The notes under the pieces: model-generated | What the model was told of the DNA's origin: nothing | Databases searched by the model: none | What the model saw: only the letters and a program-made list of their open reading frames with translations | Position numbers and translations under genes: made by a program | Origin: a virus | IMG/VR virus record: IMGVR_UViG_3300029267_003426 | Coordinates: 1 to 24,604 of that record | Strand: one strand, 5' to 3' | Length of the DNA stretch: 24,604 nucleotides | Part shown: positions 6,537 through 13,979 of the stretch, piece after piece | Layout: every line of letters starts with the position of its first letter | Numbering within the stretch: the first letter of the stretch is position 1

Positions 6537-6604
6537 CCCCTCTTGACTTTTTACAACATATAGCTTATCTAAGCGCGGAGGACGACTAAGGCAATCAAGA
6601 GGGG
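6537..6604 (+). promoter_or_regulatory. 10-bp inverted repeat overlapping portal RBS
   Basis: CCCCTCTTGA (6537-6546) is exactly complementary to TCAAGAGGGG (6595-6604), separated by 48 bases. The right arm contains the GAGGGG that would serve as Shine-Dalgarno for the portal ATG at 6613. If transcription starts upstream of 6537, folding would mask the site. Transcripts starting downstream would lack the left arm. Confidence 0.5.
6543..6571 (+). promoter_or_regulatory. Possible sigma70-like promoter upstream of portal
   Basis: TTGACT (6543-6548) is close to a -35 consensus. With 16-17 bp spacing the downstream hexamer is TTATCT or TATCTA, a weak -10. Position just after the twin dyads and before the head genes makes sense for a late promoter, but the -10 is poor. 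Confidence 0.35.
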
Positions 6605-6612
6605 TTTTCTAT

Positions 6613-8493
6613 ATGGCCCTACCTTCGCTTACCGAACGCAATGATATCGTAAGACGCGTATCCCGCGTTTTCCTGAATGAATGGAATGTCTTTCAACCAG
6701 AGTTTGACGCCTACGAGAAAGGCTACAAATGGCTGGCAGGCGAGCAATACACCCCGAGCCAGATAGCCTGGTACGAGGCTCAGAGACGTCCCACGCGCGT
6801 CTGGAACTTGATTTTCCCCACGTTCAACCGTGCTCTCGGAGACTTCCTACTCAACCAGGCCAAGGACCGAATCTATGCCCGGCATGGTGGTTCGTCGAAG
6901 ATAGCGGACATCTTACAGCGTGCCATCGATTCCGAGCTGATCAATACGGAATATAAGGACGAAATGGGAAAGACGATCCTGGCCGGCCTGATCAAGCGCG
7001 GTGTGCTGTACACCCGGCATTCGAACGAGCGCGAACTGGACGGTTCCATCCTGACGACAAACGTGGACGAGTTCCAGTTCATGTTCGACTCCAGAACCAT
7101 CGCAGATTTCCAGAGAGATGCCCAGTACGAGATACGGTCCAACTGGATGACCGTGGATCAGATTTTCTCGCTGTGGCCGCACTGGAAGTCGGAGCTGAAG
7201 AAGATCATCAAGGACAGGGAAGATTCGGCGTACTGGGATGCCCAGGACGAATTCACAACTGGCCTTCTCTGCCACAAGGAATTTGCAGACCAACGGAACG
7301 GCAAGTACCGCGTTGTAGAATTCCACGATCGCGAGTATGACCGGTCGGCAGAAGTGGCCTACGATCCCATCTTAAACGAATCCCAGATCATCACCCTGGA
7401 AGGAAAGCGCAGGGATGTGTTCATCAGGGCTAATCCTCACCTGCATATCGTGCCCACCAACACGGCCGAGATGATTTCAATTTCATGCGTCATTCCTGGT
7501 CTGCATTTCTTCCTGCAGAAGAAAGATGCGGATATTCAGGATCGTCATTTTGACTACGCTCTTTTCCATGCCTACACCTACGGCAAGAGAACCATCGATC
7601 ATTATGGGATGATGAAGAACTGCATGGGTCCGCAGGAAGATTTCAACGATAATCGCAACCGCCATACCGACATCGTCAACAAATCGGCCAACACCCAGAC
7701 CATCCTGAAACCCAGCAAGATTTTGAATTACAGCGATGTGAAGAAGCACGGAAGTGCGCCCGGGCTGATCGTGGAGGTGGACGAAGGCTCGGACATCAGC
7801 AGTGTTTACAATCGCCTGGACCCGCCGAGACATCCCATCGCAAATGAGCGCTTATCCGATACAAGCCACGAGCTTTTTGACCGGATTAACGGGATCACGG
7901 AGAATTTGAAGGGATTGAATCAGACGGCCCAGGAGAACGCCAGCCTGTTCGCGCAGCGCGTGATGGAAGCGTCCAAGAGTTTTGTACCCGTGGACCGGAA
8001 CATCAAGCGCCTCCAGGCCCACGTGATCAACCGCAGAATCAAGTTTATGCAGAAGTTCTACACGCAAGAGAAGTTTTTCCCGATCGTGAATCCGGCCCCG
8101 GGCGATCCTATGGAGGTTGCCATCAACATGCAGATCGGCGACCGGATCATCAACGACATCACGGTGGGCGAGTACCACGTCTTCCCGTCCACGGAGGAGC
8201 GGAATCCCATGGTCAGGACCCTGAAGTTCATGGAAAAGACGGAGCTCGTGAAAATGGTGGCCGAGCTCTGGGGACCCATGGCCGTGGATCCCCGGTTCTG
8301 GCTGGAGAACGCGCCCATCGACGGAGTCGAGAAGCTGATTGCCAGGATCGAAGAAGCGATGGGCATTCAGCTGGCCGAACAGGAGAAGCTATCAGCCTAT
8401 CAGGACATTCAAAATATCATGCAAGGAGCAAACCAACAGCTGGCCCTGGAGTCAGCCGATGGAAAGGAGGTGTTGAGCACACCTAACAAGTAG
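6613..8493 (+). CDS. Portal protein (P22-like)
   Basis: The 626-residue product fits the P22-type portal family by position, size (P22 gp1 is 725 residues) and N-terminal pattern: GYKWLAGEQYTPSQIAWYEA, PTRVWNLIFPTFNRALGDFL, and an alternating helix/strand core. A central helical region (HELFDRINGITENLKGLNQT...SLFAQRVMEASKSFVPV) resembles the stem and tunnel helices. The portal is the dodecameric ring at one head vertex that nucleates assembly, docks the terminase and later binds the tail adaptors. Its ribosome binding site lies in an inverted-repeat arm. The gene is followed by scaffold and coat genes in canonical order. The assignment is strong by context and moderate by sequence. Confidence 0.85.
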   Translation: MALPSLTERNDIVRRVSRVFLNEWNVFQPEFDAYEKGYKWLAGEQYTPSQIAWYEAQRRPTRVWNLIFPTFNRALGDFLLNQAKDRIYARHGGSSKIADILQRAIDSELINTEYKDEMGKTILAGLIKRGVLYTRHSNERELDGSILTTNVDEFQFMFDSRTIADFQRDAQYEIRSNWMTVDQIFSLWPHWKSELKKIIKDREDSAYWDAQDEFTTGLLCHKEFADQRNGKYRVVEFHDREYDRSAEVAYDPILNESQIITLEGKRRDVFIRANPHLHIVPTNTAEMISISCVIPGLHFFLQKKDADIQDRHFDYALFHAYTYGKRTIDHYGMMKNCMGPQEDFNDNRNRHTDIVNKSANTQTILKPSKILNYSDVKKHGSAPGLIVEVDEGSDISSVYNRLDPPRHPIANERLSDTSHELFDRINGITENLKGLNQTAQENASLFAQRVMEASKSFVPVDRNIKRLQAHVINRRIKFMQKFYTQEKFFPIVNPAPGDPMEVAINMQIGDRIINDITVGEYHVFPSTEERNPMVRTLKFMEKTELVKMVAELWGPMAVDPRFWLENAPIDGVEKLIARIEEAMGIQLAEQEKLSAYQDIQNIMQGANQQLALESADGKEVLSTPNK

Positions 8494-8514
8494 TCTGTTT
8501 TATCTCTATCTCCT

Positions 8515-8555
8515 CCTCTCTCTCCCTCGGCTCTCCCGAGTCCGGGGGAGAGAGG
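8515..8555 (+). promoter_or_regulatory. Nested hairpin upstream of scaffold gene
   Basis: CTCTCTCCC (8518-8526) pairs with GGGAGAGAG (8546-8554), and inside it CTCGG (8526-8530) pairs with CCGAG (8536-8540) around a CTCTC loop. There is no T-run after it (TAAAAAGGAG follows), so it is less likely a terminator than an mRNA stability or processing element. It sits between the portal stop (8493) and the scaffold start (8623). Confidence 0.45.
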
Positions 8556-8622
8556 TAAAAAGGAGATGCACGAACACACATGCGAACTATCCCGTAGCGG
8601 ACTCGCAAAGGAGGAACACCTT

Positions 8623-9687
8623 ATGAGTAAAGATGGCAATAGCGCCGGCTCCGAAAACGGAACTACTGGCGATGAAGGCCTCGAAGGTAAGAACCTGCAC
8701 GACCTGGACAACGAGACGCTGGACTCCCTGAATGTCGGTGACGACGGAACTATCCAGCGTGTCCAAGCCGAGCCGGATGGCGAGGCAGGCGATGAGTCGA
8801 CCAAAAAAACGGGAGACGAAGAGTCTACTACCAAACCCGACGGCAAAAGCCCCGATCCGGAGACTCCCGGCCACGAGGGAACTATCGATGGCGAAGGCGG
8901 AGAGGACGGTCAACCTAAAGGCGACCCTCTCAAAGACACACAGAAAGCCTTTCATGAGAAGTCAAAAGCGCTCAAACAGGCTGAGGAGAAAATTCGGAAG
9001 CTTACCCAAGAGATTCGCGAGCTTAAAGAACCTCAGAAGCCCAAGAATTACAATCTGTCGGAAGAAGAACTCGAACGGCTTCGCGTCGATAATCCTGACG
9101 GTTATATCGAGGCTGTACAGGCCAAGAAGGATTACGACCGAGACAAAGAGGACTACGACCGGCAGATCAAGGATGCTGAGGAAGAGGAACTGAAGCTCCG
9201 CCAGGACGCTGCCGCACAGGACACCATCGATTCTGTTATCGATTTTGCTGTAAAGGTCGTTGGGATCGAAGATGGGAAGAAAGGCAAGCCCTGGGATGAT
9301 CAGCCGGAGGAATTACAGGAATTTTACAAATCCGAAAAATTCCAGGAGTTGATCTCATTCGTTGAGGCAAATCCGAAGAAGTTTTACGAGGATGACGGTT
9401 CCATCTCCGCAGACACGCTCCGGATGGTCTGGCGGGATTTGCATTTCGATGATCTCGCCAAGAACGAACGTGTCACCGGACGTCAAGAGACCGTGGAAAA
9501 GATCAAACGGGCAGCGGCGGGCGGGTCACCGTTCGACCGCGTGCCCCAAGAGAAAGGCGGTCGAACGGCTGGAACCGGCAAAACCTTGGACAAACTCACT
9601 CAGGCCGAGATTCACGACATGAGCGAAGAGGAACTGGCTTCTTATGAACCCGAGATTGATTTCATAGAGGAAGAGGGAGCCGAGTGA
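8623..9687 (+). CDS. Scaffolding protein
   Basis: The 354-residue protein is extremely charged and low in complexity: an acidic/Gly/Ser-rich first third (residues 1-100), then a long Lys/Glu-rich coiled-coil region (HEKSKALKQAEEKIRKLTQE, KKDYDRDKEDYDRQIKDAEE), and a helical end. This composition and its place between portal and coat identify a scaffold, which lines the prohead interior and is expelled or degraded during packaging. The start at 8623 is preferred over an in-frame ATG at 8566 because AAAGGAGG stands about 8 bases before 8623, while the upstream ATG has its purine tract directly abutting. Other charged structural proteins cannot be excluded, but context makes this confident. Confidence 0.8.
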   Translation: MSKDGNSAGSENGTTGDEGLEGKNLHDLDNETLDSLNVGDDGTIQRVQAEPDGEAGDESTKKTGDEESTTKPDGKSPDPETPGHEGTIDGEGGEDGQPKGDPLKDTQKAFHEKSKALKQAEEKIRKLTQEIRELKEPQKPKNYNLSEEELERLRVDNPDGYIEAVQAKKDYDRDKEDYDRQIKDAEEEELKLRQDAAAQDTIDSVIDFAVKVVGIEDGKKGKPWDDQPEELQEFYKSEKFQELISFVEANPKKFYEDDGSISADTLRMVWRDLHFDDLAKNERVTGRQETVEKIKRAAAGGSPFDRVPQEKGGRTAGTGKTLDKLTQAEIHDMSEEELASYEPEIDFIEEEGAE

Positions 9688-9747
9688 TAGCCAGTTTTAA
9701 CCTGCTGCGTCGGAGACTTCTTCCTCAAAACAGTGAGGTAGTTTCCG

Positions 9748-10995
9748 ATGCCAGTACTCGATCGTTCCTTTACAGGAAACAAGCCGGTCTACCTGGCCGC
9801 TCAGATGAAGTGGCATGCCCTGAAGAAACATTTCTGGGGCAAGTTTGCCAAGTTCAACACGCCGGAGAAGACCGTTATTGCCAAGCCCGGGAACGAGCCA
9901 AAACCCATACAGAGCCCCATCGTCATGCAGCACGAACTGGAACGCCGCATGGGCGACGTGATGGAGATACCCCTTTTGCGAAACCTCGAAAACCTGCCGA
10001 CCATCGGTATGGACCAGCTGGCCGGCCACGAGGAATTGCAGAAGCTCAATCACGTTCGCGTCCCCATCGACATCGTGCGGACTGCCGTGAAGCCCCAGGA
10101 GGGCATCATGAGCAAGCAGACGACCAAGGAACTCCAGCTGCTCAAGAGAGCCTATCCGCAGCTTCTCCGGCACTATGCCGAGACCAATGAGTACCTGGGC
10201 GCTTCGTACGGGTTCTATTACAGCCATTCCTGGAACATCCTGCAATCCAGCAGGTTTAGCGGCAACAACCAGAACATCAAGGCCGTTTCCCATCCCCACG
10301 TGTTCATCGCAGGGAAGGGAAAGGTCTCCTACGGTGTGTCGAATTACCCCGGCACTGCCGGATACGAAACGCAGATCGGCACAGACATTGGCAACATGGT
10401 CGACACCAACGTGTTCGACACCCAGTATCTGTCCGGTCTGAAAGCCCACGAACAGGTCATGCGCACCGATCCCCTGATCATGAAGGACGGGAATCCGCTG
10501 TGGCTGATCGTGGCACACCCCTACATGGTCTCTACCCTGGAAGCGGACGAGAAATTCCGCAATACCGTGGCTCAGACCCACGCCATCCAGCTGGCCAAGG
10601 ACAACCCGCTCCTGGTCGGCTGCAAGTACATCTGGGGTGGATTTGCCATCTTCCAGTCCGACACCGCCGTCTGGCCCGTGTCCGTGTCTGGGGGCAAGCC
10701 TGTGTGGGGGCCGACCACCATTACCAATCTCAAGAGTTTCAAGAATTACTCCACCTATAACAAATTCGCGGCCATCCTTCTTGGAAACAACGCCATGTTC
10801 AAGGCTACGGGCCAGCCGCTCGAATTCAAGAAGCGGATGGCTGACTACGACGAGATAATCGGTATTGCTTATCGCGCCGTAGAAGGTTATTCCCGGGGTG
10901 ATTTCTGGAACGAAGACGACGGAACTCGGGGCGACAACCTGATCAACGACGGCTCTGCCGTCCTGATCGCTCACGCCGAAGCCCCGGCTATGTAG
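9748..10995 (+). CDS. Major capsid protein (DUF4043/N4-like)
   Basis: The 415-residue product has the length and balanced composition of a coat protein. It follows the scaffold gene directly. Segments such as NPLWLIVAHPYMVSTLEADEKFR, KFAAILLGNNAMFKATGQPLEF and the C-terminal IIGIAYRAVEGYSRGDFW resemble the DUF4043 family of HK97-fold coat proteins (N4 gp56-like) rather than P22 coat; this rests on recall of the pattern, not on a search. It would form the shell hexamers and pentamers. The ATG at 9748 is preceded by GAGGTAG at a suitable distance. The gene has consistently GC-rich third positions, as expected for a highly expressed structural gene. Confidence 0.85.
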   Translation: MPVLDRSFTGNKPVYLAAQMKWHALKKHFWGKFAKFNTPEKTVIAKPGNEPKPIQSPIVMQHELERRMGDVMEIPLLRNLENLPTIGMDQLAGHEELQKLNHVRVPIDIVRTAVKPQEGIMSKQTTKELQLLKRAYPQLLRHYAETNEYLGASYGFYYSHSWNILQSSRFSGNNQNIKAVSHPHVFIAGKGKVSYGVSNYPGTAGYETQIGTDIGNMVDTNVFDTQYLSGLKAHEQVMRTDPLIMKDGNPLWLIVAHPYMVSTLEADEKFRNTVAQTHAIQLAKDNPLLVGCKYIWGGFAIFQSDTAVWPVSVSGGKPVWGPTTITNLKSFKNYSTYNKFAAILLGNNAMFKATGQPLEFKKRMADYDEIIGIAYRAVEGYSRGDFWNEDDGTRGDNLINDGSAVLIAHAEAPAM

Positions 10996-11010
10996 GAGGA
11001 CACTATCGTT

Positions 11011-11547
11011 ATGATGAGACTAATCTTGACTGCTCTCCTGACGCTGATTCTCCTGGTACCGTCTGTCTTCGCAGCGGATACCTACGATAACACGATCAAC
11101 GTCAGGGAGTCCGAAACCTCGGTCATCGTGACCGGGACGATCTCGTTCACAGGAGCAGCGACGGATAATCATTACACCCAGGCCATCTACATCGGCGACT
11201 GTAATGTGCAGAACTGCTTCATCGCTGCTTACACCAACAACGAGACCAGTGATGATGTGGACGTTTTCGTGGAGTACAGCGCTGACCGGTCCACATGGAA
11301 GCTTTCCACCCAGGCATCCGGAAAAATCCTGGAACAGCTTACGGGTGGAGTGCTCCAGGCGGACACGGTGAACGTTGTGGCTGCAGCAGCCGATGTCCTC
11401 TACAACAGCACGATCTGGATGCGTCTGAAGCACGACGGACAATCGGGCAACCCAGAAGCGACGACCGTCACGTTCTTTCTCAAGTTCACGAAGACGGTCC
11501 CGAGCAGCCCGATGAGCCGGACTCAGCGAATCCGGAACAAACTTTAA
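11011..11547 (+). CDS. Signal-peptide-bearing beta-rich protein in the head module
   Basis: The 178-residue product starts MMRLILTALLTLILLVPSVF followed by AADTYDN, a textbook Sec signal peptide with a predicted cut after Ala-21 or Ala-22. The rest is strand-rich (SVIVTGTISFTGAATDNHYT, DVDVFVEYSADRSTWKL, TVTFFLKFTKTV) and contains two Cys (C64, C69) that could form a disulfide after export. AGGAGG begins right at the coat-gene stop and drives initiation at 11011. Position just after the coat gene would suit a decoration protein, but a signal peptide is unexpected there. A membrane-localised assembly factor or a surface-exclusion protein are alternatives. No family is recognised. Confidence 0.7.
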   Translation: MMRLILTALLTLILLVPSVFAADTYDNTINVRESETSVIVTGTISFTGAATDNHYTQAIYIGDCNVQNCFIAAYTNNETSDDVDVFVEYSADRSTWKLSTQASGKILEQLTGGVLQADTVNVVAAAADVLYNSTIWMRLKHDGQSGNPEATTVTFFLKFTKTVPSSPMSRTQRIRNKL

Positions 11548-11557
11548 GGAGGACACC

Positions 11558-11845
11558 ATGGCTGCAAATATTAAACTGATGGTCTTGAAGGAACGCCTGG
11601 AAAAGGGTGATACCAACTTCTCCAGCGCGAGCGGAAACGTTGGAATTATCCCCTTTGAGACCCCAGACCGATCCATGGGATGGTCTCTCCTGCTATCGGA
11701 CACGGCCGTGACACCGTCTCATTTCAACAACTATGACGACGGTGAGGACGTGCCGGTCGGATCGTTTCTGATAGACAAGGCCACGCCCATGGTCTACGTC
11801 CTGACAGCGACCGACAGCTGGCAGGAGATCGGCGAGATCACCTAA
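11558..11845 (+). CDS. Hypothetical small structural protein
   Basis: A 95-residue product (MAANIKLMVLKERLEKGDTN...) with a strong AAGGAGG site. It contains a hydrophobic strand pattern at the end (GSFLIDKATPMVYVLTATDS) and a Gly/Ser-rich turn region. It lies between the coat-associated gene and the charged protein at 11916, so it is presumably a minor virion or assembly protein. No family is recognised, and the name is from position only. Confidence 0.6.
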   Translation: MAANIKLMVLKERLEKGDTNFSSASGNVGIIPFETPDRSMGWSLLLSDTAVTPSHFNNYDDGEDVPVGSFLIDKATPMVYVLTATDSWQEIGEIT

Positions 11846-11858
11846 CCGCAAACCGACG

Positions 11859-11895
11859 GAAGGCAGGGAGGCCCCTGCTTCTCTGCCTTCTTCTG
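11859..11895 (+). terminator. Possible intrinsic terminator / attenuator hairpin
   Basis: GAAGGCAG (11859-11866) pairs with CTGCCTTC (11883-11890), followed by TTCTGAAAA. A competing inner hairpin uses GCAGGG (11863-11868) and CCCTGC (11873-11878) around AGGC. The two folds share bases and exclude each other. The tail is only T/C-rich, so termination would be partial. Confidence 0.4.
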
Positions 11896-11915
11896 AAAAC
11901 GTAAGGAGGCAAACG

Positions 11916-12578
11916 ATGCGAAAACTTTATCTCAAGAACGACACGCCCGGAGGACAGATATTCGGGTACAAGCTGCCCATGGGCGGAGTCAAGCATGTGG
12001 CCCGCTTTTACCCGGACCGCCCGACGCCTGTGTCGGACGAGGACGCGAAAAAGCTGCTGGGTCTCTACGAGCAGCTGGGCGACTGGGACAAGGACGAGGA
12101 GAAGGTCAGGGAGATTCTGGCCGAGCGCGAGGCGAGGAGGAGACAGGAGGAGGCAGACGCCAGGAATCGTCGCAAACAGGTCGGCCCTGCCGTGCAGCCG
12201 ATCCACACTGATCCTGAGATGGCCAAGCGAATCCGGCGGACGGAAAACAGGGATTTTCCCCAGCCGGCAGAGGACGAGGAGATTCCAGAGGAAGAGTTGA
12301 ACAATCCCATCACGAACCAGGTGCCGGTGCCAGTGGCTCCCGTTCCAGTGGGTACGGTTGGGATGGCTCCCTTGGGCACAATCGTAACGACCGACGCCAA
12401 CACGCCGAAAGATCACGAGCCACAGCCCGACGGAGATCGGAAAAAGGATCCTCATGAGCCGCCCCAGGAACCTCAAGCGGCGCAAGTGAATCATGGGGTA
12501 GAGGCCAAGACCGCCGAGCCTCCGGATAAAGCCAAGGCCGACGAATCCAAGAAAGAGGCCAAGAGCAAAGGGAAATAA
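11916..12578 (+). CDS. Charged, Pro-rich protein of unknown function
   Basis: The 220-residue product has a short folded N-terminus (residues 1-50, containing KLYLKNDTPGGQIFGYKLPM), then a basic/acidic helix (residues about 55-90, REILAEREARRRQEEADARN), a Pro/Val spacer (VPVPVAPVPVGTVGMAPLGT), and a disordered Lys/Glu/Pro tail (PPDKAKADESKKEAKSKGK). This architecture suits a flexible virion or scaffold-accessory protein, with the N-terminus perhaps binding the capsid. It lies directly before the first adaptor gene (ATG at 12579 immediately follows its stop). AAGGAGG precedes its ATG. No family is recognised. Confidence 0.6.
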   Translation: MRKLYLKNDTPGGQIFGYKLPMGGVKHVARFYPDRPTPVSDEDAKKLLGLYEQLGDWDKDEEKVREILAEREARRRQEEADARNRRKQVGPAVQPIHTDPEMAKRIRRTENRDFPQPAEDEEIPEEELNNPITNQVPVPVAPVPVGTVGMAPLGTIVTTDANTPKDHEPQPDGDRKKDPHEPPQEPQAAQVNHGVEAKTAEPPDKAKADESKKEAKSKGK

Positions 12579-13208
12579 ATGGGCATTGCCTACAACGACC
12601 TGGTCGATGACGTCTGCGGGTTTCTGCAGATACGGATCACGGACAAGGACAAGTTCAGGGTTGACATCTCCCTGAACAGGGCCCAGGATCACCTCCTGGG
12701 CATTCTGCAGCCCAGGCACCTGGTCAACGCCATCCGCACCTGGCGGGGACACCTGGTGAACGGCGAGCCGGCCTACCAGTGGCCTGCCGATTTTCGCAGG
12801 TTCCTGAAGATGTGGGTGGATTTTGACAATTCCATCAGCAAGACGAACATGGGCTATCCGGCGATCCCTGTGGGCGATACAGAACTGTGGGACGTGGCCA
12901 ACATCGACCTGCTGCCGGACAAGCAGCACCCCAAGGTATCCCTGGGCATTGAAGGCGGGTTCGAGCTCCAGCCCACGCCGACACAGAATGTGACCGAGGG
13001 CTGGCGTCTCCGGTACGTGGCCGTGCTGCCAAAGATTTCAGAGAGCCAGCAGTGCATCCTGCACGCCAGGCTCAGAAACGTGCTGACGTTCTACGCCACG
13101 TCCTTGTCCGCGCTTGTCGAGGAATTTTCCATGGCTCTGCACAAGGAGTTCAAGGATTACTACAAGGAAGAGCTGGAGCAGCTTCAGCCGAAAGCACAGG
13201 TTGAATGA
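12579..13208 (+). CDS. Head-tail adaptor-like protein, copy 1
   Basis: A 209-residue protein with the look of a phage adaptor: an N-terminal helical pair (YNDLVDDVCGFLQI, NRAQDHLLGILQP), a central strand region carrying WPADFRRFLKMWV, and a C-terminal helix (FKDYYKEELEQLQPK) ending in charged residues. This resembles the fold pattern of head-completion/gp4-like adaptors that dock under the portal. It overlaps the next gene by four bases. Two further genes (13205-13979 and 15199-15846) share the same helix-strand-helix outline with a P-x-D/L element, suggesting divergent paralogs. Assignment is by outline and position, so it could instead be another minor neck or tail protein. Confidence 0.55.
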   Translation: MGIAYNDLVDDVCGFLQIRITDKDKFRVDISLNRAQDHLLGILQPRHLVNAIRTWRGHLVNGEPAYQWPADFRRFLKMWVDFDNSISKTNMGYPAIPVGDTELWDVANIDLLPDKQHPKVSLGIEGGFELQPTPTQNVTEGWRLRYVAVLPKISESQQCILHARLRNVLTFYATSLSALVEEFSMALHKEFKDYYKEELEQLQPKAQVE

Positions 13209-13657
13209 TGGATACGTACGAGATTCTTTCCACGATCCGCAATTTCTCGGGCCTGAATACCGAGGGTGCCCTGGACACGCGCCAGCTGAAACGGCTCTGC
13301 AACGCTGGCATGCAGTTCGTCGGACAGGCGCTCCTGCCGCTGATCAACAACTTCCTGGTCACGACCAAGACGTACGCCGACCAGACCGGATCGAGCGTGC
13401 CCGTGCCTGGCGACGCGCTCCGGATCATCGACGTGGAGCGGGAGAACTCGGACAATCAGATGAAATCCTGTACCGAAGTACCTGTCCAGGATCGATCCCT
13501 GATGGAGACCAACAGCAACTATCCGGACAATGAGAATCATCCAGGATACATCCAGGAAGCGATACCGCCGGCTGATCGTGGACCTGGCCGAGGGGGAAGC
13601 CACCTACAACGCCGACACAAAAGCCGACCTGGGCGGGAATGCCAGGCCGGACGATGA
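13205..13657 (+). CDS. Adaptor-like protein copy 2, N-terminal part (frameshifted)
   Basis: This frame encodes an adaptor-like N-terminus: YEILSTIRNFSGLN, then DTRQLKRLCNAGMQFVGQAL, a strand region, and VPVPGDALRIIDVEREN, matching the PxDF-type loop of the neighbouring adaptors. Coding character fades after about base 13560, where it turns into Arg/Pro/Gly-rich translation (PADRGPGRGG...). At the same place the +1 frame becomes convincing (RLIVDLAEGEATYNADTKAD). The two frames overlap from 13503 (just after a TGA in the other frame) to 13657. The pieces together would give about 257 residues, a normal adaptor size. The start overlaps the upstream stop as ATGA. Either the gene is broken or the join is an indel. 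Confidence 0.55.
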   Translation: MMDTYEILSTIRNFSGLNTEGALDTRQLKRLCNAGMQFVGQALLPLINNFLVTTKTYADQTGSSVPVPGDALRIIDVERENSDNQMKSCTEVPVQDRSLMETNSNYPDNENHPGYIQEAIPPADRGPGRGGSHLQRRHKSRPGRECQAGR

Positions 13658-13979
13658 CGTGTACGTGGGCTACGACTTTGCCATCTATGTCCGCGACAAC
13701 ACGATCCTAACGCTCCAGGGCATCTACAAGTGCACGGCCTACGACGGCGCCAACAAACGGGTGACTCTGAGCGGATCGGGCATCTTTGCAGACGACGGCA
13801 CGAAGTACTACTACGCCCTGGTTCCCATCATTCCCGACGAGCACCATCCCTTCATCGTGGAAGCCGGCCTCATCCAGCTGGCCCGGGCCGGTAAGATCGA
13901 GAAGGCGGACTGGAAGGCGGATCAGAAGGACCTCATCGGGCGCCTGGACATGGTGCGCAAGGTTGGCGGAGTGACGTGA
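13530..13979 (+). CDS. Adaptor-like protein copy 2, C-terminal part (+1 frame)
   Basis: This 149-residue frame is strongly coding from about 13560: strands YVGYDFAIYVRDNTILTLQG, then VTLSGSGIFADDGTKYYYAL, and a closing helix PFIVEAGLIQLARAGKIEK. No ribosome binding site precedes its ATG at 13530, so independent translation is unlikely. It reads as the C-terminal half of the preceding frame. It overlaps the next gene by one base if that gene starts at 13979. If the frameshift is real in the virion genome, this part would be lost unless ribosomes shift. Confidence 0.5.
   Translation: MRIIQDTSRKRYRRLIVDLAEGEATYNADTKADLGGNARPDDDVYVGYDFAIYVRDNTILTLQGIYKCTAYDGANKRVTLSGSGIFADDGTKYYYALVPIIPDEHHPFIVEAGLIQLARAGKIEKADWKADQKDLIGRLDMVRKVGGVT

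Noticed and set aside
8566-8622. Upstream in-frame ATG of the scaffold gene
   Set aside because: GGAG directly abuts the ATG, whereas ATG 8623 has AAAGGAGG at proper spacing; the extra 19 residues are not needed.
9697-10974. 425-residue open frame on the - strand over the coat gene
   Set aside because: It is the antisense of the major capsid gene and is open only because of GC-biased third positions.
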